The notes under the pieces are model-generated. The model had not been told where the DNA came from and did no database searches. It worked only from the letters and a program-made list of their open reading frames with translations. A stretch of 64,000 nucleotides of DNA. Source: Pampus argenteus (lineage: Eukaryota > Chordata > Actinopteri > Scombriformes > Stromateidae). Where the stretch lies: NCBI GenBank assembly GCA_036937835.1, contig CM072880.1:3128501-3192500 (forward strand), read 5' to 3'. Positions 36,372 through 46,779 of the stretch are shown piece by piece. The position numbers and the translations under genes are program-made. Within the stretch, counting starts at the first letter, position 1. Each line of letters begins with the position of its first letter.

Positions 36372-36427
36372 TCAGGCTGAGAAACGGATTACTGGCGCTA
36401 ATGAGCGGAGAGAGGGCCTCAAGTACG
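36333..36427 (-). CDS. Candidate internal exon, product unknown
   Basis: On the minus strand a fair acceptor (CTTTGCACTTTGAATTAG) precedes a 95-base segment, and a donor GGTCAGT follows. Only one of three frames is open throughout; it ends in N-P-F-L-S-L-M-T-D-V-D-G-N-V-L-A-V-D-I, about 31 residues in all. Roughly 70% of codons end in G or C, unlike the surrounding AT-rich DNA. The phase (starts at codon base 3, ends after base 1) does not join directly to the candidate exon at 39946, so intermediate exons would be needed. I do not recognise the peptide. A 57-codon ATG frame on the opposite strand (from 36335) is an alternative, and non-coding constraint around the inverted repeat is another. 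Confidence 0.25.
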
Positions 36428-36789
36428 CTAATTCAAAGTGCAAAGATGATTGAGACAAGCATTCTCGTGCCATTTTACCAAGGGTGCGGAAAAAAAATAA
36501 AATAAAATCAATGCTCATTTCCATAGACTCCAGTGAGGGAGTTGGAATGATCATCATGCATTACAATGGGCCCGCTGTGTAATGAGAGCACAGATCGATA
36601 CTTGGCATATTTCTGCAGTTGTTTGCCCTGCTGTTGGCCAACAAGCCTCAGTAATTAAGAAGTCTACCTTCAATCCAAAATACCTTTCAGCTCAGCTCTT
36701 CTGCTCCTTGAAATATCAGTTTAGCACGTTTGCTCTCTGAAGAACTGGATGATTTAGTTATTTGTATTCTGATGTGAGCTCGATGCCTG
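36428..36789. other. Complex non-coding block next to the candidate exon
   Basis: Sequence from 36500 to 36680 is repeat-free and rich in AT cores and palindromic stretches (TGATCATCATGCATTACA, CAGTAATTAAGAAG). It looks like a candidate conserved element, but this is only an impression. Confidence 0.25.
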
Positions 36790-36870
36790 CAGAAACCTTT
36801 TATCCTACCTAGAGGTTATTGTTTATGTGTTATCCTGATTTAAACTGTCTTGTGTTCTTTATATGTTTCC

Positions 36871-36922
36871 TGTTGGAAATTTGAATTTCCCTCAGGGAGT
36901 CATCCCAAAAAAGTCTATATCT
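36871..36922 (+). mobile_element. SINE/LINE 3' tail remnant
   Basis: GAAATTTGAATTTCCCTCAG followed by a diverged GGAGTCATCCCAAAAAAGTC and TATATCTGG resembles the fish SINE/L2-type tail (GAATTTCCCCTTGGGGATCAATAAAGTAT). It is the same type of tail as the intact SINE ending at 56375. The 5' part is not recognisable. Confidence 0.5.
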
Positions 36923-39297
36923 GGAAAAAAAAGAAAAGAAAAAGTAATGCGATGTTCAAATACACCTCAGGATTTACAATTATTTGAGAGGACACAATGT
37001 CAATACGTTCAAACAAGTGATTAATTTATATTTGGGCAGCAGCAGCAGTTAATGCATCCTCATCGCAGGCGTTTTTTCTCAACTGAGTCACACGAATTAA
37101 ACTTTTTATATTCTTATTATGAAACTAATCAGAAGAATTGGGGGGGATTTTCTGGGATTTGCAGATGCAGAGATTAACGAAATTCCAAATGGAACGTCAA
37201 ACTGGGCGAGCTAATTGGGATTTAGTGTGGGCACACAGGACTGCGAGGTTATCGAGGGCCGAGATGATCGAGCTAGCCTGCTGTGACAGAGACAAGAACA
37301 AACAAAAAAGGAGCAGCAGGAAGTGCAGACAGAGAAGATCTCAGAGCGTCGTGTCTCCTCCAAGATGTATTAAATGTTACAGAACGAGAGCCCAAATCTT
37401 CACAGAACCACTGTGTAACTATTGCATATTACAGAAAATTATAAATGGTTGATCAAGCTCAGCCAAAGGAGACAGTGAAGGATTAAGACGGTGGAACGAC
37501 AAAATAAATCATGTAGTCACACTGAGCCCGGCTGGAAAACAGAGACATTATTACACTGATATTCTTCCAAGCCAATCATACAAGAGGAAAAAAAATTGTT
37601 TAAAAATGAAAATATTTTCAACCAAATCACAACATTCCCTTACAGTGTATTACAGTACCACACTGCCCCCTAGTGGGATCTTCATGTACAGACACTAGTT
37701 TCATCATAAAACTGTGATATAGATTTAAAAAAAGAGGTAAGTGTGCATCATTGAAGTATGATTTATTAATGTTCAACAGCTGATAATCTGGAATAAATTC
37801 TGCATGGAAGTTTTCTCTTTTTTTTCTATTTTTTATGGGTGCTCTGCTCTAAATATGACTATGAATAACGGTTAATGCTCATTATGAGCTTCTATATAAC
37901 CAGAACTAATACAAAATAAAAGCTCTAAATACTATCTGACTATCAGAGGCACAACGTTGTCTTTCTAATATGGGATTTAAGCAGGAAAAAATGAAAAGTC
38001 ATCAGCTATTTATGAGATTAAGCTTCTTTCTTTTCCTACATTTCCCAGAATGACTTTAGACATCCCACAGATAAGGGATCCTCTGTACTGTACAGGTGCG
38101 GGTAGACGATGAGCTACACTACAGGCTCGTTGCCTCTTCTGTGATTCTCCCCCCGACTTTTGAGAAAAGCTGTCAATATGTGATAAGAAGCACAAAAAGA
38201 AAAAATATAATACTGTTGGTGTTTTCAGATAAGAGCATCAAAGTCTTTTAATAAAGCTGCACTGGAAATATCTCAGCGCAGAGTGAGGAGTGAGTTGACT
38301 GTGACATAAATACACTCCAACATGGGTGCAGGAATGCAGGATACACGGATAAAAAAACAGGAAATGCAAACTACAGAAACTGGATCAGATGGAAGGATTC
38401 GTAAACGTTTGCTCTTTGCTCTCATTTCAGGTGTTTATTAAACCTGTCAGCTCGTCACAAGCTGATGACCATGACCATGTGGGGCTTATCCCGTTATCCT
38501 GCAGGAAGCCCTGCAGGACACATGCAGACCCAATCAGGGTGTCATTAATCCGAGGTGAAATGTCTCTGTGGCCGACTGTCAACATGATTGGAAATAGCAA
38601 CTGTACTCAGAGAGACATTGACTCATCAAAGATGAATTCAGTGCAGCACCGAGCTTTAAAAAACACAAACCCAAACAGTCTGAAACTGTAGACGGTCGGC
38701 TAAAAGCGGCTGCAGGACGGATGATGAAACGGACAGTCGTCTGGAGACAACAGTGTCTGCAGAGGTGTTTCAGTCTAAATCTGTTGCATCTGTTCTATTC
38801 CACATCTCAAAGTTGACATGAAGAGGAGATGAAACAACCCAGAAAGAGAAATATTATCTTACTTAACACGCACACAAACACAGAAAACGCTTCAAATATG
38901 CAGCAAAGGAAGAAGTGATGTAGATATACAAGTCAACAAGTGCAAAAACTGAAGCTAATAAGGCATTCTGCAGACTTTCTGTTAGATTTTAATTCATGAC
39001 CACAAGTAGTTTTATTCTAAACTTGAGATTTGGATTCTCAATATGAACTGAAAAATTAAAGCTGCGTGTTAATTCCCGCCCTCAGATCACTCCAAAAACC
39101 ACCCTGATAGAATAATCACCTCATCAATCAATCAATCAATCAATATGCATCAACTCCAAATATGTGCATATGCAAGGAAATGTGCTGCAGATGTCCCATG
39201 ATCCATAGCTGCTGGTGATAAATACACTTTCATACTTCATCTCAACTGATCGCGCATGTTGACAGAACCAGATGTGTTGGGAATGAAAGCATCCCCC

Positions 39298-39301
<4 letters not shown>
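36923..39301. other. Non-coding; weak plus-strand exon-like segment at 38431
   Basis: No gene is confirmed. At 38431 an acceptor-like CTTTGCTCTCATTTCAG precedes a plus-strand open segment of about 120 bases that ends at a donor-like CGAGGTGAAA. The peptide is not recognisable, so I leave it uncalled. CACTGCCCCCTAGTGG near 37659 is a motif often found in old fish repeats. (ATCA)n lies at 39122-39144. Confidence 0.35.
39122..39144. repeat. (ATCA)n microsatellite
   Basis: About five ATCA units. Confidence 0.88.

Positions 39302-39341
<40 letters not shown>
39302..39341. repeat. (AC)20 microsatellite
   Basis: Uninterrupted AC array, 40 bases. First of four microsatellites within 510 bases. Confidence 0.97.
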
Positions 39342-39343
<2 letters not shown>

Positions 39344-39370
39344 GAGTCTGTTTATCCTATAGTTTCACTA

Positions 39371-39489
39371 TCATGCAGTCGTGTTTCCTCCCACATTCTC
39401 CAGCTTTTCTCCCCCAGACCTTCCTTTCATCCTCTCTCTCTCTCTCTCTCTCCACCTCCTCTTCTCCCCCTTGACTACAGTACATCCAC

Positions 39490-39572
<83 letters not shown>

Positions 39573-39619
39573 TGCTGGTAATGTGGGTCACAGACTTGGT
39601 GTAGCACAGTGTCATCATC
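39371..39619 (-). CDS. Possible third exon, in-frame (CTG)27 polyleucine
   Basis: On the minus strand an acceptor-like GTACTTTCAGCTCTCAG precedes 39619. From there the phase-0 frame expected after the candidate exon at 39946-40002 reads D-D-D-T-V-L-H-Q-V-C-D-P-H-Y-Q-H, then 27 Leu from the CTG array. It continues with a basic Arg/Glu/Lys-rich tail derived from CT repeats and stops at 39371. Joined to the 19 codons upstream it would give about 101 residues. Much of it is low complexity and no family is recognised, so it may equally be intron. An AATAAA-type signal on the minus strand lies near 39010. Confidence 0.15.
39432..39452. repeat. (CT)n microsatellite
   Basis: Uninterrupted CT run of about 21 bases, flanked by CCTCTTCTCC-type pyrimidines. 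Confidence 0.93.
39491..39571. repeat. (CAG)27 trinucleotide repeat
   Basis: Eighty-one bases of pure CAG on the plus strand (CTG on the minus strand), with no interruptions. It lies about 375 bases downstream of the candidate minus-strand exon at 39946, so it would be either intronic CTG or a polyleucine codon tract. Its purity and length suggest it is highly length-variable. Confidence 0.98.
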
Positions 39620-39784
39620 CTGAGAGCTGAAAGTACAGCAGATCACAACAATCAAGTCACTGATAAAAGTGACTTGAGCAGGAAATAACATTAAGATGTG
39701 ATAAAAGTTTTAAAACCCACATGTCCTGCATCATTTCCTCATTTGATTGGAGAGAAAATAAATGTGCAAAAATGACACATTTGC

Positions 39785-39808
39785 TGTTGTTGTTGTTGTT
39801 GTTGTTGT
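39785..39808. repeat. (TGT)8 microsatellite
   Basis: Uninterrupted TTG/TGT run of about 24 bases, followed by a short ACAACAAC run that could fold back on it. Confidence 0.93.
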
Positions 39809-39945
39809 GCAAACAACAACTGTCACTTTAATAAAGCTGATTTCTAGCAGCAAACACAACATCTCCACAGCTCAAAGACGCAACAACTCTAATCTACAGC
39901 AACGTTTCAGCCTCCGTCGCTGCAACGAAGCTGAAACTTTATTAC

Positions 39946-40013
39946 CTTTCCTCCTTTGGAGCATCTGCGGTACGCGTTGGTGGCTCCTGCAGTTTGATTC
40001 ATGATGAAAACTT
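39946..40013 (-). CDS. Candidate first coding exon, 19 codons, product unknown
   Basis: On the minus strand a strong acceptor (TTATTTTATTTTTTTAACAG) ends at 40014, and a good donor (GAAAG|GTAATA) starts at 39945. Within this 68-base exon an ATG at 40002-40000 has A at -3. It starts M-N-Q-T-A-G-A-T-N-A-Y-R-R-C-S-K-G-G-K, 19 codons exactly to the donor (phase 0). The intron upstream is 85 bases (40014-40098), a typical compact fish intron. I do not recognise the peptide. Paired good splice sites with a short intron are stronger evidence than anything else in the window, but no database check was possible. Confidence 0.35.
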
Positions 40014-40098
40014 CTGTTAAAAAAATAAAATAAGTGATGAAGCTTTCTGTGACAAGTTGGAGTCAAACATGAGCATGTGAAGCTGCTGTCTGCGTTAC

Positions 40099-40200
40099 CT
40101 GCTGCCGGATCCGGATCCTCACTGTCGCTCCTCGTTATCACCTTTAGGACGAGCTTGTTGTGTGTTCAGAGATGCATCTAAGTGACTGAATGTTTCCTTT
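40099..40200 (-). other. Candidate 5' UTR exon (5' end uncertain)
   Basis: On the minus strand the segment ends at a good donor, GCAGCAG|GTAACG, at 40099. It is GC-richer than its surroundings and contains GGATCCGGATCCGG. The frame leading into the next exon has an upstream TGA and no ATG, and a tiny upstream frame (ATG CAT CTC TGA) is present, so I read it as untranslated. The transcription start is not visible; the end at 40200 is nominal. Confidence 0.3.
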
Positions 40201-40353
40201 AGATGTAGTCCAGATGATTTTAACCAGATCTCCTGTTTGTTGGTCCAGGAAGTGCTGCTGAATGAAAATCCTCCATCAAATCAACTGGTTGTTTAAAAAT
40301 CCACTTATGAATCCGTTTGAATATAACACTAACCTTCACAGACTGAAGGAGCC

Positions 40354-40354
<1 letters not shown>

Positions 40355-40385
<31 letters not shown>
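40355..40385. repeat. (GT)15 microsatellite
   Basis: Uninterrupted GT array between the candidate promoter motif and the candidate first exon. Confidence 0.95.
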
Positions 40386-40387
<2 letters not shown>

Positions 40388-40389
40388 GC

Positions 40390-40430
40390 AAGAGCGCAGC
40401 AATTGCGCAAGCGCATCCTCCTCTGACAGC
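40390..40430 (-). promoter_or_regulatory. Candidate CpG-containing promoter with NRF1-like site
   Basis: TGCGCAAGCGCA at 40404-40415 is close to the NRF1 consensus (YGCGCAYGCGCR), and GAGCGCAGC lies just beside it. This is one of the few CpG clusters in the window and sits about 300 bases upstream of the candidate minus-strand splice donor at 40099. No TATA box is apparent. It is inferred from one motif and position. Confidence 0.3.
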
Positions 40431-41503
40431 TTGACTACATGTGGATGAAGAAAAAGCCTGTCAACGTTTCTCTCCCTCTCCAGAAACAGCAGTCAGGACT
40501 GCAAGGTTCATTATAATCACACTTCATGAGGAAACAAAGCTGCCATCATGTTGCCACTGATCATTCTCATTTTAAATTATTAATATTATGTTTTATTATG
40601 TTTTATTTTGTAAAAAAAAACACAAAGCCAAGTTAAATCTTCTCAAATTAGACTCTGTTGAATCCAGATGAGATTAAAAAACAGCAAATTATTAATCATT
40701 CAGAACTGACCAGAGCAGTTTAAAAGTCATTGAACATATATATTTATATTATATGTTGTTTTGATGATTGCAGGTGTTCATATAGGTGTCCAGCATATGA
40801 TCGACCCTTCCTCTGCTCTGTATGGACGCATCATTATGGAGCTATAGTCAATGACATTATTCATAGTTTCACATTTACTGCTCAACAGTCTCATCTGACT
40901 CATACAGTTGTTTGGCCTTATTAATTTTTTTTAATTGGTGTATTTAAAGTATTACAGTTCCCATTAAAACTGCACTGCTGCCATCTGATAAATGACTCCT
41001 TTTTATAATTCACCTGTAGCACCGTCAGTGTGATTTATGAGGCAGGATGTGAACTTTTTCTCAGCTATTATCAGTACATCTCTCAGATATGTCCTGGGAG
41101 CAATAAAACGATTAAAACACATAATGAGAAGCTGTTAAAACTGCAGTTAGTGTATTTTAGTGTATATGTACTATATATATATATATCTACTGTTTATCAT
41201 TAGATGAGATCAGCTTTCACTCTCTTGCTCAAGGACACTTTTGAGAGACAGACCTTGACTACAGGACATCTCTCTCTCCCCTTTAAATCTCCCCGTTGAC
41301 ATAATCCATCTCCGGGCCATCAGTCAGCCTAAAAGTCCAGCTGTCAGTATGTGGACAGGACTGACCCACGCTGACAGGTAAGGACACCTGACACTCCGGT
41401 TCACCTCCACACTGGAGCCGCGCTGTCACTGCAGGGTTAAGTCTGACCTATACATGGTCTCAGTGGGAGGCCTTAGCTTCGCATTAATTAGTTTCACCAC
41501 TAG

Positions 41504-41540
41504 TTTATTTATTTATTTGTTGTTGTTGTTGTTGTTGTTG
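41504..41540. repeat. Compound (TTTA)n-(TTG)n microsatellite
   Basis: Three TTTA units pass into about seven TTG units, followed by a T7G6 run. Confidence 0.92.
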
Positions 41541-41777
41541 TTTTTTTGGGGGGCTCAGGCAGAGACACAAACTTAAATGATGTATAAATTAAAACACTAT
41601 CAAAGCTCAACTCGAGGCCACATTGAGGAACTGCACTTCTGTTGTGTTTAACTCTGCATTTATGCTTCATTTGGCACAAATGCTGACTTACAGAGGTTCG
41701 CCTGCTTGGTATTCCTGTTCAACACAGTGAATGGGAACCTCCATTACAGCCTTATTGATTGGATAGCTTATGATGTG

Positions 41778-41791
41778 TTTTTTTTTTTTTT
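41778..41791. repeat. Poly-T tract
   Basis: Uninterrupted T run. Confidence 0.88.
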
Positions 41792-42083
41792 CCTGTGTGC
41801 GAAATCAGCAGCCGTGGATCCACTGCGCTGTGAAGCCACTGCATTTAATTAAAGGCCAATGTGTTCACAGAAACCTGTATTCCTGCCTTACAGCGTATGA
41901 AGAGACTACTGCTCCTTCACACTAATGATGGGCGCGGCACTGGACAATTTCAATTGTAACTTGTAGAATCCTTTCATTGATTAAGAAATGTGAAAAGTAA
42001 GCGAACGTGTTTCCATCCAACTTCTAGGCAGTAAGAACCAACTGTACTGCAGGCGTTCATATCCTAAAACGTCCTTTAGCCAC

Positions 42084-42105
42084 AGAAGAAGAAGAAGAAG
42101 AAGAA
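42084..42105. repeat. (GAA)7 microsatellite
   Basis: Uninterrupted AGA/GAA run of about 22 bases. Confidence 0.93.
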
Positions 42106-42498
42106 ACAGGCTGGCAGCAGCTGAATCAACTCAACAATCTAAATCAGGAACGTATGAATAAACAACACATTTCATATCAATCCAGAGCTGAAGCCACAAT
42201 GTCGTTAGTTTACAGGGATGCTGCATTCACCCTGAAGGATGCATTAAAAAAATAAAAGCCATCAAATGAGATCTGGAGTAGTAAATATTAGCTCTCAGAA
42301 ACGTTTTTAAATGTCAGGAGGTAAAACTCTGCGTGTGGCTTTAATAAAACGGGTGTCTCCTCTTTCTCCAGATCCTCTGCATCAACATGACAGAGATTAT
42401 CCTGATTTGTTAACCTTTTGTTTATGCAGGTCCTCAGAGATTTATGTCTACGATCTTCACTCCTACTCTATATTGTAAATGTTAATGCAGGGTGATTT

Positions 42499-42518
42499 GT
42501 GTGTGTGTGTGTGTGTGT
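42499..42518. repeat. (GT)10 microsatellite
   Basis: Uninterrupted GT array. Confidence 0.93.
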
Positions 42519-43709
42519 TCCTGTAACCAGATAATGGATTTATGCATAATAATGTTCAATTGGTATAATCTCATTTTGGAGGCTGCTCCCTGATAGCATC
42601 CTGATGTTATTAAAGATGTTTTTTTCTGCTCTTCTTCTCTTCTTTGCTTTGCAGATTCTTGTCTGAGATGTTTTTAAAAGTTATTTTGTTTTTAATATTT
42701 TCAGTTTTTTTTTTGTTTTTTTATCACCATGCTGCTGGACAGTTTTGAAACTCCTCCTTCCATTAAAACCAGAGTGTAGTTGTTATTTATTTCTGGTTTT
42801 ATTTTATTGATACTCATGTATCTACTAAAACAGCACTTTGACTGCATTGCATGTCCCTGCATTGTTTGGATGGATTATACTCAGCAACATGGAGCATTTT
42901 ATCCTGATAATTTACTCCAAAGCAGAAACCAAAAAACTTCTTGATAAAAAGTCAGATTTATGTCATATAGTTAAATATTTAGACTTTATATCTTTAAAGT
43001 AGCGTAAAATTGTTTTTGTGTAAAGCAACATGAAGGTTATTCTGTGTCATTTCTTCATTTCAGCAAATAATGTCAAATATTCACTGATTTATTGAGGATA
43101 TCAACACTGTTTACAAATAATAAAGTGATTTTTTGAAGGTTATTGATCACAATTCAGTTTTTAAATCAACAGTCAAGAATAATTTCATGCAAAGTAAAGT
43201 TTGTTTTGCTGCTTGCTGTGAATGAAAGACACAGTAAAACAGTGATTACATTTACCAGGTGTTGTTGATACACTCATAATTCATAATTGTTTCGAATTGT
43301 GAGCTTTATTTGATGAAAGTCTGATAACCAAAAGTTTGTTAATAAATTGAGGACAACTGCAGGATTCATTAGATTATCTCCCTAGAATAATAAAATCCAC
43401 CATCACTGATCAGATGACAGATCACATGACATCTTGTGGTAAAATTGACCTATGTGGTTGTTGCATATTAAACATGTGACGAGACAATAGACATGTTGAA
43501 AGGAAAGGAAAAGATGGAAATCGTTGTGTTAAAGCAATTATTGGACCTGTAGCTGTAAAATGAGCTGTGTGATCTTATTTTGAACACGACCCTGCTGTGT
43601 GAGAAGAGGATGAGCCCATTTTCTCAGGTGGAAAAGCCGTTTGACTGTTATTGACAATGAGGAGATATTTGTTTACAGCAAAAGGGGAACAAATGTTGTA
43701 GTAACATGT

Positions 43710-43745
43710 GCACCATTGTTTGCACCATTGTTTGCACCATAGTCT
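43710..43745. repeat. 12-bp tandem repeat, three copies
   Basis: GCACCATTGTTT occurs twice exactly, followed by a diverged third copy (GCACCATAGTCT). Confidence 0.93.
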
Positions 43746-43925
43746 TCCCCAATGAGATCATCACATGTGTATATTATAAACTGTATAGATGCAATAATAA
43801 ATGAATAAACTGGATGTAAATATGATTCTGAACAAGCTGGAGTTGAAGTTTTGTCTTTTGTTCCTTTATCATCTGTGCTATCAGTGATTTCTGAGCTAGA
43901 GCAGCTCTCACCCTGAACAGTTACA

Positions 43926-43950
43926 TATAATAATAATAATAATAATAATT
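43926..43950. repeat. (ATA)8 microsatellite
   Basis: Uninterrupted ATA run. Confidence 0.92.
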
Positions 43951-44059
43951 GGATTTATTGTAATTGCAAAATGCTGCCATTTGTGTTGTTCTCTGGCAGC
44001 ATAATTAGATGCACGGCACAGATAACAGGAGGCATAGTTTCCAAACTGTTAACGTGCGA

Positions 44060-44460
44060 AGATGAAAGTTGTTAACAGGAATGCTAACAACTCTATCTCG
44101 TCTCAGACGGCGGCGCTGTCGTTATCATACAGCACTTATATCCAGGTGAAGATTCATCAATTTCACCCAATATGCTGAGAGTCATAATTTGCTCTTCCAC
44201 TCCATGACACACTGATATCAGCGCCATCAATCTGCGGCGTTCCTGCAGGAGGCTAGTTATTACTTCAGATCACTCAGCCTTTTCAATTCCCATTGATGGG
44301 ACATTGACTCGTCAACACACACATAGGCACATTATTGGAGATAACCACCTTCACACTTGACTGGCTGACAGAGTGGAGTGACATTATGGATGGGCTGCAA
44401 TCTTTTTCTCTCTCTGGATTTGCATTTTATATCGTACGGTACGCTCGGCCCTGAAAACGT
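44060..44460. promoter_or_regulatory. Candidate conserved non-coding element
   Basis: Four hundred bases of complex, repeat-free sequence hold an E-box (CAGGTG at 44143), ATTCATCAATTTCA and TCATAATTTGC. Its composition differs from the AT-rich flanks. No coding frame fits. I infer regulatory DNA from composition alone. Confidence 0.25.
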
Positions 44461-46779
44461 ATCATGTTTGTACTATAAACTGATTACCAATAATATATAA
44501 ATCCATTAGATAGCTAACAAGTTATTCCAATTAATATTAGTACAATATTAAGTCTGTTATTTACTTTGGTTAATTCGTCTTCTTTTTTCTTTTTCTTCTT
44601 CTGCTTTTCCTGTTAATTTGCTCAACTTTAGTTTTTGCAGCAAAGCACTTTTTTCCACTTAAGATAAAAAATGAGAATCTGCAGCACAAATAATAGAAGA
44701 CAATAGACAATAGAAATCTGCATTGAAGCTTCAAAGCCTGATGCCAAATCTTTCTGCAGCAATCGCTAACGAAGGGAAGCTAACGATGGTAATTGTAATA
44801 ATGTAATTTATGCTTATTAACAAATGGAGCCTAATTAAAGATGTTTTGGGACATGCACAGATTTCACTGAGAGATAATTCAACTCTGTTTGCAGAATTTA
44901 AATCATCTAAAGTTTCTTTTTGAGGTCACATTTATTTTCTCAGAAACAGTGTGTGTGACGCATCAATAAAAACCTCAGAACAGTGTGATGTATTTTATAA
45001 GTGTGAATATTTGTCCTTAACACTTTCAGGATTCAGGACAACAACAATATTTTATTTATATGGAAGCCAGAGTGCAAAAAAAAGGGACCTTTATATCTGC
45101 TGTCAAAGCACAAGATTTCTTATAATTCAGATCATCTCTGTAGAGGGAACCTGCAGGTGCAAGTATGACATTTCTATCATGTGTTTTTGAGTTATTTACA
45201 AGAATATGTCAAGACGTAGAGAAATACAGATGTCAACGTGATGACTTGATGGCCCAGTAGAGGCAGAGGCGGCTCTGATGATACATCTCTCTCTCTGCTT
45301 GTGTTGCTCTCTAGGACACTGTTACCGGCTGAGCTGTCAGGCTTCCTCCGTCTTTGCTTCATCAGTGACTTTGCCAGCTGGAAAACTGCAAAAAAAAAAC
45401 GTAGAGAGACACAACACAGATCATTAACAGCTTTGCAAAGTCAAAGCGCTGTTGAGAAACGACGAAAAACACCTTATTCTCAGGTGATTTTCAGCAAACA
45501 ACAGCCGACTATAGACAATAGATCTCAGTTTTGTCTCAACCTCTCGATCGATCACCATAGACATGTATAGAAATAATCACAAAAAGCATGATATGTCCTT
45601 ACAGCATGAAAGCATAATTTCAGTTAAAAAGCAATGCAATGTTTCACTGCTTCATAGTTACACGTGTCGACTATTTGTCTCTATATGTTTCTCAGATCCT
45701 CTTTTTCGGAGCAAAAGCCAGACTTTTAAAAGAACACCTCCTAATCTGCAGTCATTGACAGTCATGTCAGTGTGGAGGAAGAGTGTGTTTTGTTGAGGGG
45801 TAACTGTGTGGGGGTTCGTGCATGTGTTGTATGTGTTGTGGGTGGGAAATCTTTTCACAGGGAGAAAGAGAAAGAGGCAGCTTTTGGCTTTCAGGTTTTC
45901 TCTTCAACACCTCTTTTTCTCGTGAGAAACAAAGGTATCAAACAGCATACGATTAAAGCAACAACAACAACAACAACAGCAACAGAGTGTGAGCGAGATA
46001 AACAATGCTGGTTTCTCTTTTCCCAAGACGAGATGATCATATTTAGACACGTTCACATTTCCTTCACAGCTACAATTGAGTTTAACACTAGAAAATGAAA
46101 AGCATCATGTATGTGAGAATTAGCTTCTTACTATAACATATCAGGAAAAATACGTTTTACATATTTTTATTACATAGAATGACATCATTTACTTATATTT
46201 ATAACTTAATATATTCTCAGACAGCTTTATAATTGATATAAATGCATCATCATCTTAATCTTAGATGCCAAAAAGCTGCTTTAGCTTCTACTGTACCAAT
46301 ATTGTAATGTAGTGCAAGGAAGCATTTTGTTTTTTTCTACAACCACTAGTCATGAACAATCAACCTAAGATCAGAAAAAGATATAAAAAAAAAAAATGTG
46401 TTTCTGCAGCTCAAAAGAATGACAACACAATGAGGAGCACAGTGTGTGATGTGCTATGGCGGCAGCGGTAGGAGCATATTTCCTGCATAAGCGGAGATGC
46501 GACGGAGAAGCTTTTAATAACAGATAAAAAAGAGAGTTGAGGGTGTGAAAGTAGATAAAAGTGTGTCTGATCCCACAATGCTTGAAGGATAAAACTCATT
46601 TTAGAGGTACCAAAATGTGCTACTTCCATGTGGTAAAAAATGAAACAAGACGAAGACTTTTTACAGATTCTGTTCTTTATTAAACTGTCAGAGTTGGAAA
46701 AAAGCTAATTTCTTTTTTTTTTAACCTTTGTGAGACTTCATCGTGAAATCAACACAGCCTGTTATCAAGAGTCTTTTTA
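44461..46779. other. Non-coding stretch
   Basis: No gene is supported. At 45314 an acceptor-like CTTGTGTTGCTCTCTAG precedes an open segment of no recognisable content. The overlapping plus-strand frames at 45301-46098 have no domain. (AAC)7 is at 45959 and poly-A near 46385. Confidence 0.4.
45959..45979. repeat. (CAA)7 microsatellite
   Basis: Uninterrupted AAC run that ends in GCAACAG. Confidence 0.92.

Larger units (their letters stand above)
40431..44059. other. Non-coding stretch
   Basis: No gene is supported. A strong donor-like GACAG|GTAAGG at 41378 follows an ATG-containing segment but has no convincing upstream exon. Tracts at 41504-41540, 41778, 42084 and 42499, and a 12-bp tandem repeat at 43710, are listed separately. 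Confidence 0.45.

Noticed and set aside
38431..38560. Plus-strand exon after CTCATTTCAG
   Set aside because: Acceptor and donor look fair, but the peptide is unrecognised and codon bias is absent.
41349..41385. First coding exon ending at GACAG|GTAAGG
   Set aside because: The donor is strong, but the ATG frame is only about 10 codons and no partner acceptor or promoter is convincing.
45336..45420. Plus-strand exon after TGTTGCTCTCTAG
   Set aside because: Good acceptor, but the open segment runs into an A-run with no donor and no recognisable product.
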